Positions 48,123-58,796 of a DNA stretch of 64,000 bases are shown here, piece after piece (position 1 is the stretch's first letter; each line of letters begins with the position of its first letter). Origin of the DNA: Parascedosporium putredinis. Its lineage: Eukaryota; Ascomycota; Sordariomycetes; Microascales; Microascaceae. The notes below the pieces were generated by a model. It was not told the origin of the DNA and made no database searches. It worked only from the letters and a program-made list of their open reading frames with translations. The translations under genes were made by a program, and so were the position numbers. The stretch is from positions 186,001 to 250,000 of the forward strand of contig CASHTG010000003.1 of the NCBI GenBank assembly GCA_949357655.1. The letters run 5' to 3'.

Positions 48123-50981
48123 TCACTCCTTATCCCTCTTGATAGGTTCAAGCCCAAAAATATCCTCCCTCCGAATCGCCCTCGCCTCCACCCCAGCCGC
48201 GACACCCACCTCCGCATCCGTAGGCACGACCTCCCCGAACAAGAAGGCGTTCCTCTCCCGCGTGGACGAGGACCCGCTCGGCCGCTTCTTGTGCAGCCGC
48301 GCGCCCGAGCCCGAGCCCGAGGCGCCGCCGCCACCGCTACCGGCAAACTGGGACGCGCCCCGAGAGGGTGAACCCGACGAGTGTCCGTGACCTCCGCCGG
48401 CGGGAGCCGTGGCGGTGGTGGAGGGGAGGGGCGCGGGGACCGAGGTGTCGGGCTCGAGCATCCACGCAAAGGAGGACTGGGCGATGGAGGAGCGGTTCGG
48501 GAGGAGGGTCTTGGGCCGCTCGGGGCTCTTGGGCGACGTGACTTGTGCGGGAGCGTCCGAGAGCGGATCGCGGGAAGGTGGCAGGGAGGGCGTGGCGTCG
48601 GCGGAGTTGTCGGCGAGGGAGAGCGAGGAGATTGTGGGCAGGGGGTCGCCGGCCGGGGCTGGTTTAGGTGGTGATTCGGCGGCTGGCTTGCCGGCGCCAG
48701 GTTCCGTGGCGGCGGCGTCCATGACCATGTCTGCATCCTCGTCGTGAGGCAGCGCGGGGCTTTGATCGTCGGCCACGGCCGCGGCCGCTGCCTCTGCCTC
48801 TGCCTCGGCGAGGTGAGGACCGGGGACCTGGAGAGACGAGTCCTCGAGGCAAAGCTTGACGACCTGCGCTTTCGAAGCGGCAATCTCAATCATTTCCAAG
48901 CTCTTCACCTTGTCTTCGAGCACGTCCGCCGTGATGGCCCTCAACCCCGAGAGGCTCTCGTCGAGAAGGTTGGCCAGCTGCTGATTCCGCCTCTCCAGCG
49001 CCTTGACCGCCGCGTCGGCCGCGGCCGGCGAGCCGACGCCGGAGCTAAACGCCGAATCTCTCCCCGACCGCGGCGGGTGCGGACGGTTGTCTTGCAGGGT
49101 TTGCATGTTTCGCCGAATCTCCCCCATGGCGTCCCTGACGGCCTGGTTGATGCCGAGCTTCTCGCTCCGCTCCAGCACGTTTTTCGCGGCGCCCTGGAAG
49201 AGGGCCTCGACGCCGCCGGGCTGCTGGAGGAGCTTGGATGCCGAATCGAGCGGTAAGCGGGGGCTGAGGCCGCGGGATCGGAGGCTGCCGAGGCTGGGGA
49301 AACTTGGGGTGTTGGGGCGGGAGGTGGTGGAGGACGGGGTGCGGGACAGCTGCGGTACTCGGCCGGTGTACTTCATCAGGAGGGACGTTGCGCCGGAGGA
49401 GGTGAGGTGGCCTTTGAGGTACAGGGCATCTTCGACAAAGGTGTGGGGGCCGTGAGGAGGCGAGGGCGTTGGGTACTTGAGGAGAAGCTGGAGGCAAACC
49501 GAATAATCCGCTTCCAACACTGAAAAGAGATTTTTGTCAGTAAGCGGAATGATACCAATATATATAACGAAGAGGTCCACTCAGACTTACACTCCCACCG
49601 GATTCTCAAAAGCATGGATACACAGATGAGATCTATCAGTTCCAGCCGAGGATCAACGGCAAAGATGGTATCCCAAAGAACCAAGACCTGATCGAATGGA
49701 AATTCGCGCCCAAACAATAGCCGGATCCAACGTCTTCCCATCCCAAGTTAGCGTTTTTGGCATGGCTGGCGGAAACTCGTCATGGGAGGAACTGCACTTA
49801 CATGAGAAAGATTTGGGGTAGGATTTCGATGCTCGTAAGATGGTGCGCGAGCTGAGGGTCGACCTTTTAAGGCAAACCTCGTGGATGAACTTGCTCTTCT
49901 CGACGATCACGGACGTTCCCGCGTTCTCCGCCACAGCGAGACCTGGCGGGACCACGCCAACGGGGCTGTCGTTGACTTCGTAAAAGGACGCGGCACGGTC
50001 CATGATGCTAGAGAATAAAGCAAACGAGTCATGCTCGACAAACGCCGAGTCCAACACGGAAAACATTAGCCTGTCCGAGTCGGAGAGCGAGGTATCCTCC
50101 TCGGACCTGTCGACAGCATCTCGGCTCACCACATAAACAATGGGCGCCAAAAGCTCGTGCATGCCTTGACGATACCCCCGACGGACGGGTTCAGCTTGCA
50201 ATAGATGAACAGGATGTCGATAATCATGGTCTGGATACGCTCCTCTTGGTAGAGGGGCTCGTCGGGAAGACGGCGAACATCCTGGGCAATCTCTTCCCGG
50301 ATGGCATCATCTTGGCGCACAGTGGTCCAGGGCGACTGCGAGGAAGTGGAGTGAGTAGCGGGCCTCTTGCGGTAGACGTGGAATTGGGAGGGGGGTAGTG
50401 TGCGCTACGGACTCACGTTTGGGTCATCGGCAAGAGGGTCTATGGAGAGGTTGGCGAGGTCCTCGGGATGTTTAATGTACTTTAGCAGATGGTCTCTCGT
50501 CGAGGCATAGGATTCTCGCGCCTCGGCGAGGGAGTGAATCCAAGCCGACGGCGAGATGTCCTTGAATAGCAGAAATGTCTGCTCGGCCAATGTTAGTCAA
50601 CCGTGAGGCGTAGTCTGGCGCGGGGTCCAAGGGAAGATGGCCTCAAGAGGACTTGAGAGAAAAACAAAAAGTCGTCAAGGACTCTTCCCCTTCCGGGCCA
50701 GAGGGTGGACTCATGTCCGTGATACAGGTTTTTGCTAACCTTCCAACATAGCGAGCGGCACCCGACGATGGCGGGACTTTCTGCTCCGTCATATCTCACA
50801 GCCCGACGTAGTGCGGCGAGAGAGGAGCAGCTGTTGAGTGTTGCCTGCCATCTCGGGCTAGAAAGGGACCAAGGCGAATTAATCTACGTCACTTTTGGCT
50901 CATACGAGCAAGAGAGAGAGTGTGTGAGAGAAGGGAGGGGTGGAGGCAAAGGACTCACAGTGCCTCGGCGGCGGGCGGCAT
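48123..50981 (-). CDS. TBC-domain RabGAP, TBC1D5-like
   Basis: Stimulates GTP hydrolysis by a Rab; TBC1D5 acts on Rab7 with retromer at late endosomes. Exons: 50981-50959, 50857-50740, 50578-50417, 50335-49802, 49733-49591, 49519-48123; all five introns (68-161 bp) have GT-AG ends. The TBC domain reads LAALRRAVRYDG, GCRSLCWK, TFLLFKDISPSAWIHSL, then the arginine finger IAQDVRR (IxxDxxR) and glutamine finger YRQGMHELLAP, LVLWDTIFAVDPRLELIDLI and SMLLRIRWELLEADYSVCLQ. Both catalytic residues are present. Two breaks in exon 4 are repaired by one base each: C5 at 50175-50179 (plus), just before YRQ, and T4 at 49865-49868. The C-terminal half is disordered, with a coiled-coil-like LERRNQQLANLLDESLSGL segment, and ends EDIFGLEPIKRDKE. 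About 792 residues. Confidence 0.92.
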
Positions 50982-52265
50982 AGCGAGGACAAGCTCTAGC
51001 TATGGAGGAAGGAAGAGGGGAAAGAGGAAAAGGCCGTCCAAGTCATGAATCCGCCATGAGAAAGGGAGAAGAAATTCGGTAGAAGGGGGCCAGAGATGTC
51101 GTTCGGAGGGACCCGGGGTTCGGCGATGGCGATGGGCGAATTGGCGGGAGGTCGGGGCAATTCATTTGTGATCAATTGATGGCTCCTTCTTCCCAGTGGA
51201 GGTCGGGGAAGCGAAGTGGGGCCTGCAGAGCTGCACTGAATTGGATCAATTGATCAATTGGAGCAATTGGAGTTGGAGCAATTGATCCCAACTCAAGGCA
51301 AAGTCACTGCTAGTCTGCCAGTGTCACACGCTCAACTCAACTTGAGTGTCGTAATTCTCTTGCACGACCTGGTCTCGAGCTCTCCAAGTTGATCAACCAA
51401 GGTCGTCATTCAACTCGGACCTTTTACATGCACCCTCCCAAGCACCCCAATTCTTGGTACTTTTCCTTATGCTTTCTTTCACTGCTCTTTTTCTCCCCTC
51501 CAATTAATTTTTTTTTTTTTTTTTTTTTTTGCGGGGGCGGCGGGGACTCTGAGCCAGCAAGCAGCATCTTCACTCACAGCATGTACAAGTAGATTCAGAG
51601 TCAACTACATGTACATGTGAACACCAACGACCGCCTCGCAATATGGGACCAGGAACCTAACCGTTCACGGATGTTCTCCTTCACCATTAAAAAAAAACAT
51701 CATTTTCGCCCGGGGCATGTCCTCGCGGGCCTCGAGAACCCCTGAATTCGCCCGTCAGCAGGGGCGGCTGAGGCTGAAGTTCCAATTGTTTCTCGATTCG
51801 GCATGACGGTAACGCTATCCATGCACGAGTATAAAGCGTCCAAGGGGAAGGGGGAGCCACAAAACCCCGAGATGTGAGAGGCTGTCGCGGTTTCCACCTG
51901 CCGCTGCCTCTCGACCTCGGGGACCTGTTTTCCCAGCCTTAAACGCGCGCAACCTCTGCCTCGACACTCCCTTCCCACCTCCTACTGCTGCCTTGCTTAC
52001 AACTTGCTCTGTCCTGATGCCACATCGCAAGAGACGCACACTGACATAGTCTTGCGGATATCTCAATCACTTTCACTCTCTTCCCTTCCCAGCCTTACCC
52101 CACATTTTCACGGCCCCTTCCAAGTCCCAGATTTGTTCTAGTGCCCTCTAGTTTGTGTGGCCTGAACAGTCCTTCTGTCTGTCGATCCGATCGCCAAATT
52201 TCCATCCCTTTCAGAAGCAGGAAAAAGAAGATCACCCTACTCCTGGTTCGCAAACTTGTCGCCTC
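50982..52265. promoter_or_regulatory. Divergent promoter with a CAATTG palindrome cluster and a T23 run
   Basis: 1.3 kb shared by the TBC gene (minus) and the acidic-motif gene (plus). The palindrome CAATTG occurs at 51173, 51247, 51255, 51264 and 51279; two of these extend to ATCAATTGAT (51171-51180, 51245-51254). A T23 run lies at 51508-51530. The 250 bp before 52266 are CT-rich (leader). Binding factor unknown. Confidence 0.55.
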
Positions 52266-54275
52266 ATGTCGAACGACCTACTCATTGACCTCGATGACTT
52301 TTATAGAGGCCCCGAGGTAGCGGCGCCGGGCAACGGCGCTCATCCTCCCAGCAACCCCGTCTCTCAGTCCTTTCCGTTCTCATCTTTCACACCCACCTCG
52401 CAGTCTCAGCCGCAGGCGCAAACCGCACCCACCCAGGACGATGACGATGACTGGGGCGGTTTTGAGACCGCAGAGACCCCAGCGCCGCAGGCCCCGATAA
52501 CCTCATCCTCGTATGCGCCTGTCGTGCCCGTCGCGCCTGCCGGACCCGCCGCAACTACTCAGGCCCCCTTCGACCCCTTTGGTGATTTCTTCTCAAGTGC
52601 TACCTCTGCTCCTGCTCCTGCTCCTGTGCCCGCCCCCGCCCCCGCTACACAGCCCTTTCCTACGATAGCCCACCAGAGGCAAGAGCAACCCCCTTCCAGT
52701 ACGCACGAGAATAGTGCGCGCATCGACTATCGACCTGATGACCAACAATCTTGTAGACTTGGGATTCTCGTCAAACACCTCTCCGGTCCCCAAGGCTTCC
52801 TGGCACCCTCCGCAGCCGCCGGCGGAACCCCCAAGAAGAAGGACCCTAATGTGCTCTTCGATGTGGAAGACATTGACGAGACGGAGGAGTTCGACGACGA
52901 CGAGTTTGGCGACTTCGAGACCAGCGGCGCCGGCTCGTACACTAATAACACGGCCGGCTCTGCGGCGGCCCCGGCATTCGCCAGCCCGCCACGCGCTTCC
53001 AAGCCTACACCGCCACCAGCTGCGTCCGAAGACCTATTCTCCGGCGCCGACTTCTTTGCGCCCCAACCGGAGCCGAATAAGGCTGCCAAGAAGCCCGGGC
53101 TCATCCTTGGCAATATCACCACGAGCGTCCCCTCGCCTTATCCGCCTCCCCTCAAATCGCCACCCTTCCAGGAACGCAACCCTTACAAGGGTCTCGCGAT
53201 AGCCGCGCCCAAGCAAGAAGACCTGAAAAAGACAGACGATCCAAACTCGCCATCCCCGGTAACCGCTTGGCCTGACTTGGATGGAGGCGCGCCGCCTGCG
53301 AGTCAGAGGGACGAGTGGGCACCCTGGGAAGACTTTCCCGAGGAGAAGCCTGAGCAGAAACAACAGCCCAGTACGATAAAAAGGCAGTACCGGATGCCGA
53401 TGACAGCAACTGGGACTGGGACCCCGTTGACGAGGTCCGCGATGCCAAGGAGACGCCCTCCGCTCCGCCCAAGGGGGTCTCCTAGAAGAAGGGGAGGAGG
53501 GCTACGACGATAAGGAACCGCCGCCTACGAATATACCACCTCCCTCCGTCCTCATGACCATCCTTCCCGGTCTTTTCAACTTGGCGACCACGTCCCTCTT
53601 CCAACCCACGGCTGGCCAGTCGGCAGAGGCCAAGAAGAAGATCATGTCCGATCCAGCCACCCTAGCGTTCCTCCGCAGCTACCTCTTGATCGCGACGGTG
53701 GCGGCACGCATCCTCGCCGGCCGGAAGCTACGATGGCACCGCGACAAGTTCCTCGCCCAGGGCATGGCCATCTCGGCTGCCGGCGCAAAGGGCATGAAGC
53801 TGGCCGGCGTCGACAAAGCGGAAACGGCGCGCGAGGACCGTGAAGCGGCCGACGTGGTGGCCGCGTGGAAGACCCAAGTCGGACGCGTGCGATCCGCCGT
53901 GGCAGCCGCCAACGCAGCCACGACCGGCGGCGGGACCGGGGCTCCGGGCAGCAGCTGAGGGTACCGGAGGTGAGCGAGACCATGTCCGTTTCGACGGCCA
54001 AGGTCGTTCCCACGGCGCCCCGGCAGTGCGTCGTGTGCGGGCTTAAAAGAGACGAGAGGGTCGCTAAGGTGGACTTTGATGTGGAGGATAGTTTTGGCGA
54101 GTGGTGGATAGAGCACTGGGGACACCGGTCTTGCCGTAATTTCTGGAAAAGGCACGAAAGGCCCTACGCCAGCGGTAGCTGTCGAGTATATGTATCTGGT
54201 ACTGATCCCCAATCCGCGGTAATTCAACAAAAAGAGAATTCTGTAAATACGTCAAGCATCCATCTCCCTGCCTGA
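52266..54275 (+). CDS. Protein with acidic WGxF/WxxF motifs and conserved C-terminal domain
   Basis: ATG 52266 gives MSNDLLIDLDDFYRGPEV. The N-terminal half is Pro/Ala-rich and disordered with acidic aromatic motifs: DDDDDWGGFETAE, FDPFGDFF, EEFDDDEFGDFETS and DEWAPWEDFPEE, reminiscent of clathrin-adaptor ear-binding motifs in aftiphilin-like proteins. The C-terminal part is conserved: TILPGLFNLATTSLFQP, FLRSYLLIATVAARILAGRK, WHRDKFLAQGM, GMKLAGVDKAETAREDREAA, then CVVCGLKRDERVAKVDFDVE and DSFGEWWIEHWGHRSCRNFW (CxxC plus H-x-x-C, a likely zinc site). Frame changes: 52705-52805 (segment RASTIDLMTNNLVDLGFSSN is in another frame), 53473-53477 (G5; G6 restores GLLEEGEEGYDD), and about 53946-53949. 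About 670 residues. Ascomycete orthologues are, as I recall, sometimes labelled ppk6 kinase, but I see no kinase motifs. Confidence 0.72.
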
Positions 54276-56159
54276 TCTTCGATTCATTGTCTCCGTCTGT
54301 GCAGCCGTGCATCCTGTTTGGGCCCCAAAGAAAAACCTGCCGCGAAACCGATACATAAACGTCATCCGTTACTGCAATGGCATTTGTCCATGTCGCGGGT
54401 ACTTCCCCGTATTTCCCCCAAAGTTGAAGATTAAAAAAACGAGAAACAGAAAAAACTCGCATCCAAACCCCGTTGATTGTGATGGGGGCTTCTGGGCTTT
54501 GGGGGGTTTGAAGCCGATCCGCCCAGCACACGCGTCTCACCTAGGTGCTGTGCCAGCACACGCTTGCACAGATCCACGGAGGTGCTCGGAATGGCGCTCA
54601 ATCAGCCGTCAATCCAGCCTAGCAAACATATTTGCGCCAGCTCGGTCCAACCAGTCGTACCCCCACCCTCCCTCCAAATCTATCGCAGACGGAGGGAGCC
54701 TCTTCCCCTGCTGTTCACATCGCCTGATTTGCCACTCGGTCTTGGTTCTTTCTCTACTTCTTCCCTCTCTCCATGTGATAAGTGGCTAATATAGAGCTTA
54801 ATCGTGGCGCCGAGTCTTCGCCCCCTAACCAGATAATGATGCCGACCGATTGCCAATGAGATTCGCGCTTCAAAAATCCGTGTCTTTGGGGGTTCCTGTG
54901 CGCATGCCGGCCCAGTTAGAGGACCGGGGAGGGTTTTCGTGCAGTTCCTGCACTCTTCGACTCGTGGCCCATCCACCCCAAATCATGGAGGGATTGTCGC
55001 CATCATGCTCTGGCCTCTTATGCTTCCATCTGTGGATGTCCACGATGCAGGAGGGGAGAAGCTTGGGCACCCCCGCGGTACTCGGAAAAGTACAAAAAAC
55101 AACGGGTCCCCTTCTCCTGGCGGGGAAAGGGTTAGGCCGCGCGTGGATATGACAAGGGTTCACGTCTCGAGGTTGAAAAAGAGAGGTGTTTACTGAGCTT
55201 CTTCAACAGTAATTGAACAAATCCTTTAGATATAGGAATCTATTCATTTGGTGGATTTGTCCAGACAAGGCCAATTGAACTCTCAACCTGAAGGGGTTCC
55301 CGGCACACTCGTCCGTTTTTCATTCATCGGCCGGCGAAACTTGCGCTGGTTCGTTCATTCGGGCACTGGTCGCTTCACATCCAAGCAGGTGAAGAAATTG
55401 ATCAATGCTCCGTTGATGCCGGACTGGGTGACGAGCTTTCTCTCTAGTACCCGGTACTTGAGGTGCCTGCAGCAGGATTGATCAAGTCCTGGCCAGTAGG
55501 CCTTGAGAGCCCGGTCCACTAATATGCCCAGAACCTGCTAGCTCCGTCAGTGCCCGCCTCAATGCCACCTGCAAGTTCACAGAGGTCATTCGAACCCGGT
55601 CCACTCGTGCCCAATCCCAGGGCTCATCCTCCCATTACATTACCGCCCGGCTTCCTCTGCTGTTCTTGTCCTGTGTCGTTTTTTGCTCCTGGCCCCCTCC
55701 TGCCGCTGTTTGGGTGTTCCCCTCTCACTGCCGACGGATTGTGGTGATGGGGGTCGTGGTGATCATTGATGGGTTGTGGTGCTAAGTTCCCTCCCCGCCC
55801 CAGGTCGGCCAGTAGCTCCCTGGTTGGCTCAGACAGTGGATGGTTGATTGAGGATGGATACAGTGGCGGGTCCAGGTAGTTTCAATGCGGAATGCAGCAC
55901 CAAGTGCTTCAGATAACCACCCTTGCGTTCACGGTGTCACAGCTCGTGCTGCTTGGCTTTTGGAAGCTGCATGGGTGAGGTAGTGCAGTACAATTGTTGA
56001 AATGGGCATCCGCAGGGCAGCTTCCAGGCTCGAGGTCCTTCCCCACCAAAGGTATATCTGCGACCCCCTTCCTCAAGCCTTCCTACCTTCTTAAATATTC
56101 CTTCCCTACCTTGCTCACCCTGTCCCCGTACCTGCTCTCTTCTACACCTTGACATGGAA
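54276..56159. other. Intergenic DNA without a recognisable gene
   Basis: 1.9 kb. Open frames are short and show no motif; it includes the 3' UTR of the preceding gene. Nothing further seen. Confidence 0.55.
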
Positions 56160-57519
56160 AGAAGTATTCCGATGATCTTGTAGTCTCATCGCTGCTTCCC
56201 TCGCCAACTCCCTTTTCTCGCCTTCCTATAACCTCTTCCCCCTCTCTCCTCTCTCCTCCCCTCTCTTCACCCTCTCTTCACCCTCTCACTCTACCCTTTC
56301 TCTTCACCCTTTCTCGACCTCTTCCATCCACCTCTACCCTCCTCTCTACCCCAAGTCTCCCTTCACGATCCCGCATCATTTTCTGTCCCCTAGCCCGCCA
56401 AAGCTATTTCGCTTTCTCGAGCTCCCCACCCGCACCCTCTTCAAGCTCTTCTCTTCGCGCCCGGATACCCTCTAGGTGTACTACGACTACTACTGCTACT
56501 ACTCTTGCTCCCCGCCTACTTTTGAACCCTCCCTCCTTCTCACTATCCCACCCCACCCCCATCTGTCAGGCTTGCCATAGGGTGATATTCCCCGACCATC
56601 GCCGTCTCGAGTCGAGCTCTAGCATTGTATCCCCCAATCGAATTGCCTGAGTCGACTGTCAACCCGCTGGCTTCTAGCTCATCGGCCCTCATTGAGCAAT
56701 CGGAATCTAAAATACCCAGTCGATCATTTCGCGTGCTACGTGCTTGATTTCCCCAACTCCACCAACGGAAAGCGCCAAGTTAACCGTAAGTAACTCTCTC
56801 CATTGTCCCCTGCTCGCAGTGCTGGCTCTCCACCTTCTGCCTGCCATCGACCCCGCCATCTTGCTCGTCCCTGCACACACACCCTGGACCAAATTCTGGG
56901 CAAAATAAAGGAAAATCTAACAAAGATTTGCGAGAAAAAAAGAATAACCCTCCACCCCACCTCCTCCACCTTGTTTCGCAAAAGCTCTCCACGACATCAC
57001 GAGCTTTCATCCGCTTCTCTTGCCCTCCCCTCAGGTATGCGACCCCAATCAATTCGATAACCTCCCCAAAGCCCCGTCGGATTGAATTCACTTTTTCTGC
57101 CTCTTCAATTTTGGAGTCGTGTGACCCCGGCGAGACTTTGACGGCCTATCCATTTTTTTCTCTTTGGGAATGATGGTGTCTGTCGTCGCATCGCTTCTAG
57201 TTGATTCCAAGTGGAATGCCCGCATCAAAGGCTACCGCATGCGGTTTTCTTGTTGAAAATCATTCTTCAGAAAGCATGCGCCCTGAACTTTATTATGAGT
57301 CGTGATTGCTAACTCCCTTCCTACGTTTCTTAGGTTCCGTGATCCCCTCACCGACTCCCACCCCTCCCCTTTCCTCGCCCCCGCCACCTTCGGCTTCCTC
57401 ACCCTTCTCCCTCTTCTCTCGTCCTTCGACCCCAAAGGATTCCTATTCCTTCAACCCTTTTCTCTTCAACAATCCAACACTCCAATCTTGTCTCATCACT
57501 CAATCCTCCATCCCACACC
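56160..57519 (+). promoter_or_regulatory. Promoter and long spliced 5' leader of the KH-domain gene
   Basis: Strongly CT-rich from 56200 to 56560, including repeated CTCTTCACC blocks at about 56268-56310, typical of strong fungal promoters near the start site. A consensus donor GTAAGTAA at 56786 and an acceptor at 57332-57333 (after a GCTAAC branch at about 57307-57312) suggest a leader intron. An internal CAG|GTATGC at 57032-57040 places an acceptor directly against a donor. Confidence 0.5.
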
Positions 57520-58796
57520 ATGGCTGCCTCTGATATCTCCAACGGTCTCGACATGGACATTGACTCCAAGATGCACGACGAGCCTCTTCTAGGCCCCGAT
57601 GGCGAACCCGCTCCCAAGACTGACGAAGAATATGCCGAGGCCCAGCTGACTTTGCGAGCCATTGTCTCTTCCAAGGAAGCCGGTGTCATCATCGGCAAGG
57701 GCGGAAAGAACGTTGCCGACCTCCGCGACGAAACTGGCGTGAAGGCTGGCGTCAGCAAGGTTGTCCAGGGCGTTCATGACCGTGTTCTTACCATTACTGG
57801 TGGCTGCGATGCCATCGCACGAGCCTACGCTATCGTTGCCCGTGCCCTAGTTGAGGGCGCGCCCTCTGTCGGCATGGGCGGGGTTATCCAGAGCAACGGC
57901 ACTCACCGTACGTTCTAGCCGCATCCCACTACTTGAAACGAGCGCTAACTCACATGATAATAGCCATCAAGCTGCTCATCTCGCATAACCAGATGGGCAC
58001 CATCATTGGCCGTCAGGGCCTCAAGATCAAGCACATCCAAGATGTCTCGGGTGTGCGCATGGTCGCCCAAAAGGATATGCTCCCTCAGTCTACAGAACGC
58101 ATTGTCGAGGTCCAAGGAACCCCGGAGGGCATCAAGCAGGCAATTTGGGAGATTGCAAAGTGCTTGGTTGACGACTGGCAGCGCGGCACCGGCACCGTCC
58201 TCTATAACCCGGCCGTCCGTACCCAGGGCGGAAGCCCGACCAGCGGCGGCAGCTTCACCGGTGGCAATGGTGGTGGCAGCAGCAGCTCCAACTACGGCAC
58301 TAGCGGGGTTGGCAGCAGCAGGAACGAGTATGGAAGCTCGCGACTGACGCGCACGGGCAATGGAACCGACTTTAGCAATGGTGGCTCGCGCTCCTACAAC
58401 CGCCGTTCCACGGATTCCGATGCGGCCAACCGTGGTCCTCCCACACATGATGAGAATGGGAAGAGATCCAGACTCAGAACATTAGCATCCCGGCTGATAT
58501 GGTTGGTTGCATCATTGGTCGCGCTGGAAGCAAGATTAGTGAGATCCGCAAGGCCTCGGGCGCCCGCATCTCGATTGCCAAGGTACGTTTGTTCCCTCCT
58601 GCCCCTCCCGGCGCCCGGCCGAGTTGTGTATCCCCTAACATGAATTTCTCCGCGATAGGCTCCTCACGATGAGACTGGCGAGCGAATGTTCACGATCATG
58701 GGCACAGCCAAGGCCAATGAATCTGCCCTCTTCCTCCTTTATGAGAACCTCGAGGCTGAGAAGATGCGACGAAGCCAGCCCCAGCCCAACGAGTAG
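57520..58796 (+). CDS. Three-KH-domain RNA-binding protein, Rnc1/PBP2-like
   Basis: Poly(rC)-binding-type protein that binds and stabilises or localises mRNAs; S. pombe Rnc1 and yeast Pbp2/Hek2 are relatives. Exons 57520-57907, 57964-58582 and 58659-58796; introns 56 and 76 bp with CTAAC branches. KH1 (about residues 45-115): RAIVSSKEAGVIIGKGGKNV; KH2: LLISHNQMGTIIGRQGLKI; KH3: SIPADMVGCIIGRAGSKISE. All three GxxG loops (GKGG, GRQG, GRAG) are intact, so RNA binding should be retained. A Gly/Ser/Asn-rich linker separates KH2 and KH3. One break at 58458-58460 (GGG; GGGG restores EEIQTQNISIPADM). N-terminus acidic, C-terminus RRSQPQPNE, stop 58794-58796. About 381 residues. The intron inside the start of KH2 and one in KH3 are clear by homology. 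Confidence 0.94.

Noticed and set aside
51508..51530. T23 run as a poly(A) tail of a retro-element
   Set aside because: No element body or target-site duplication found beside it; long T runs also occur at 2583 and 6300.
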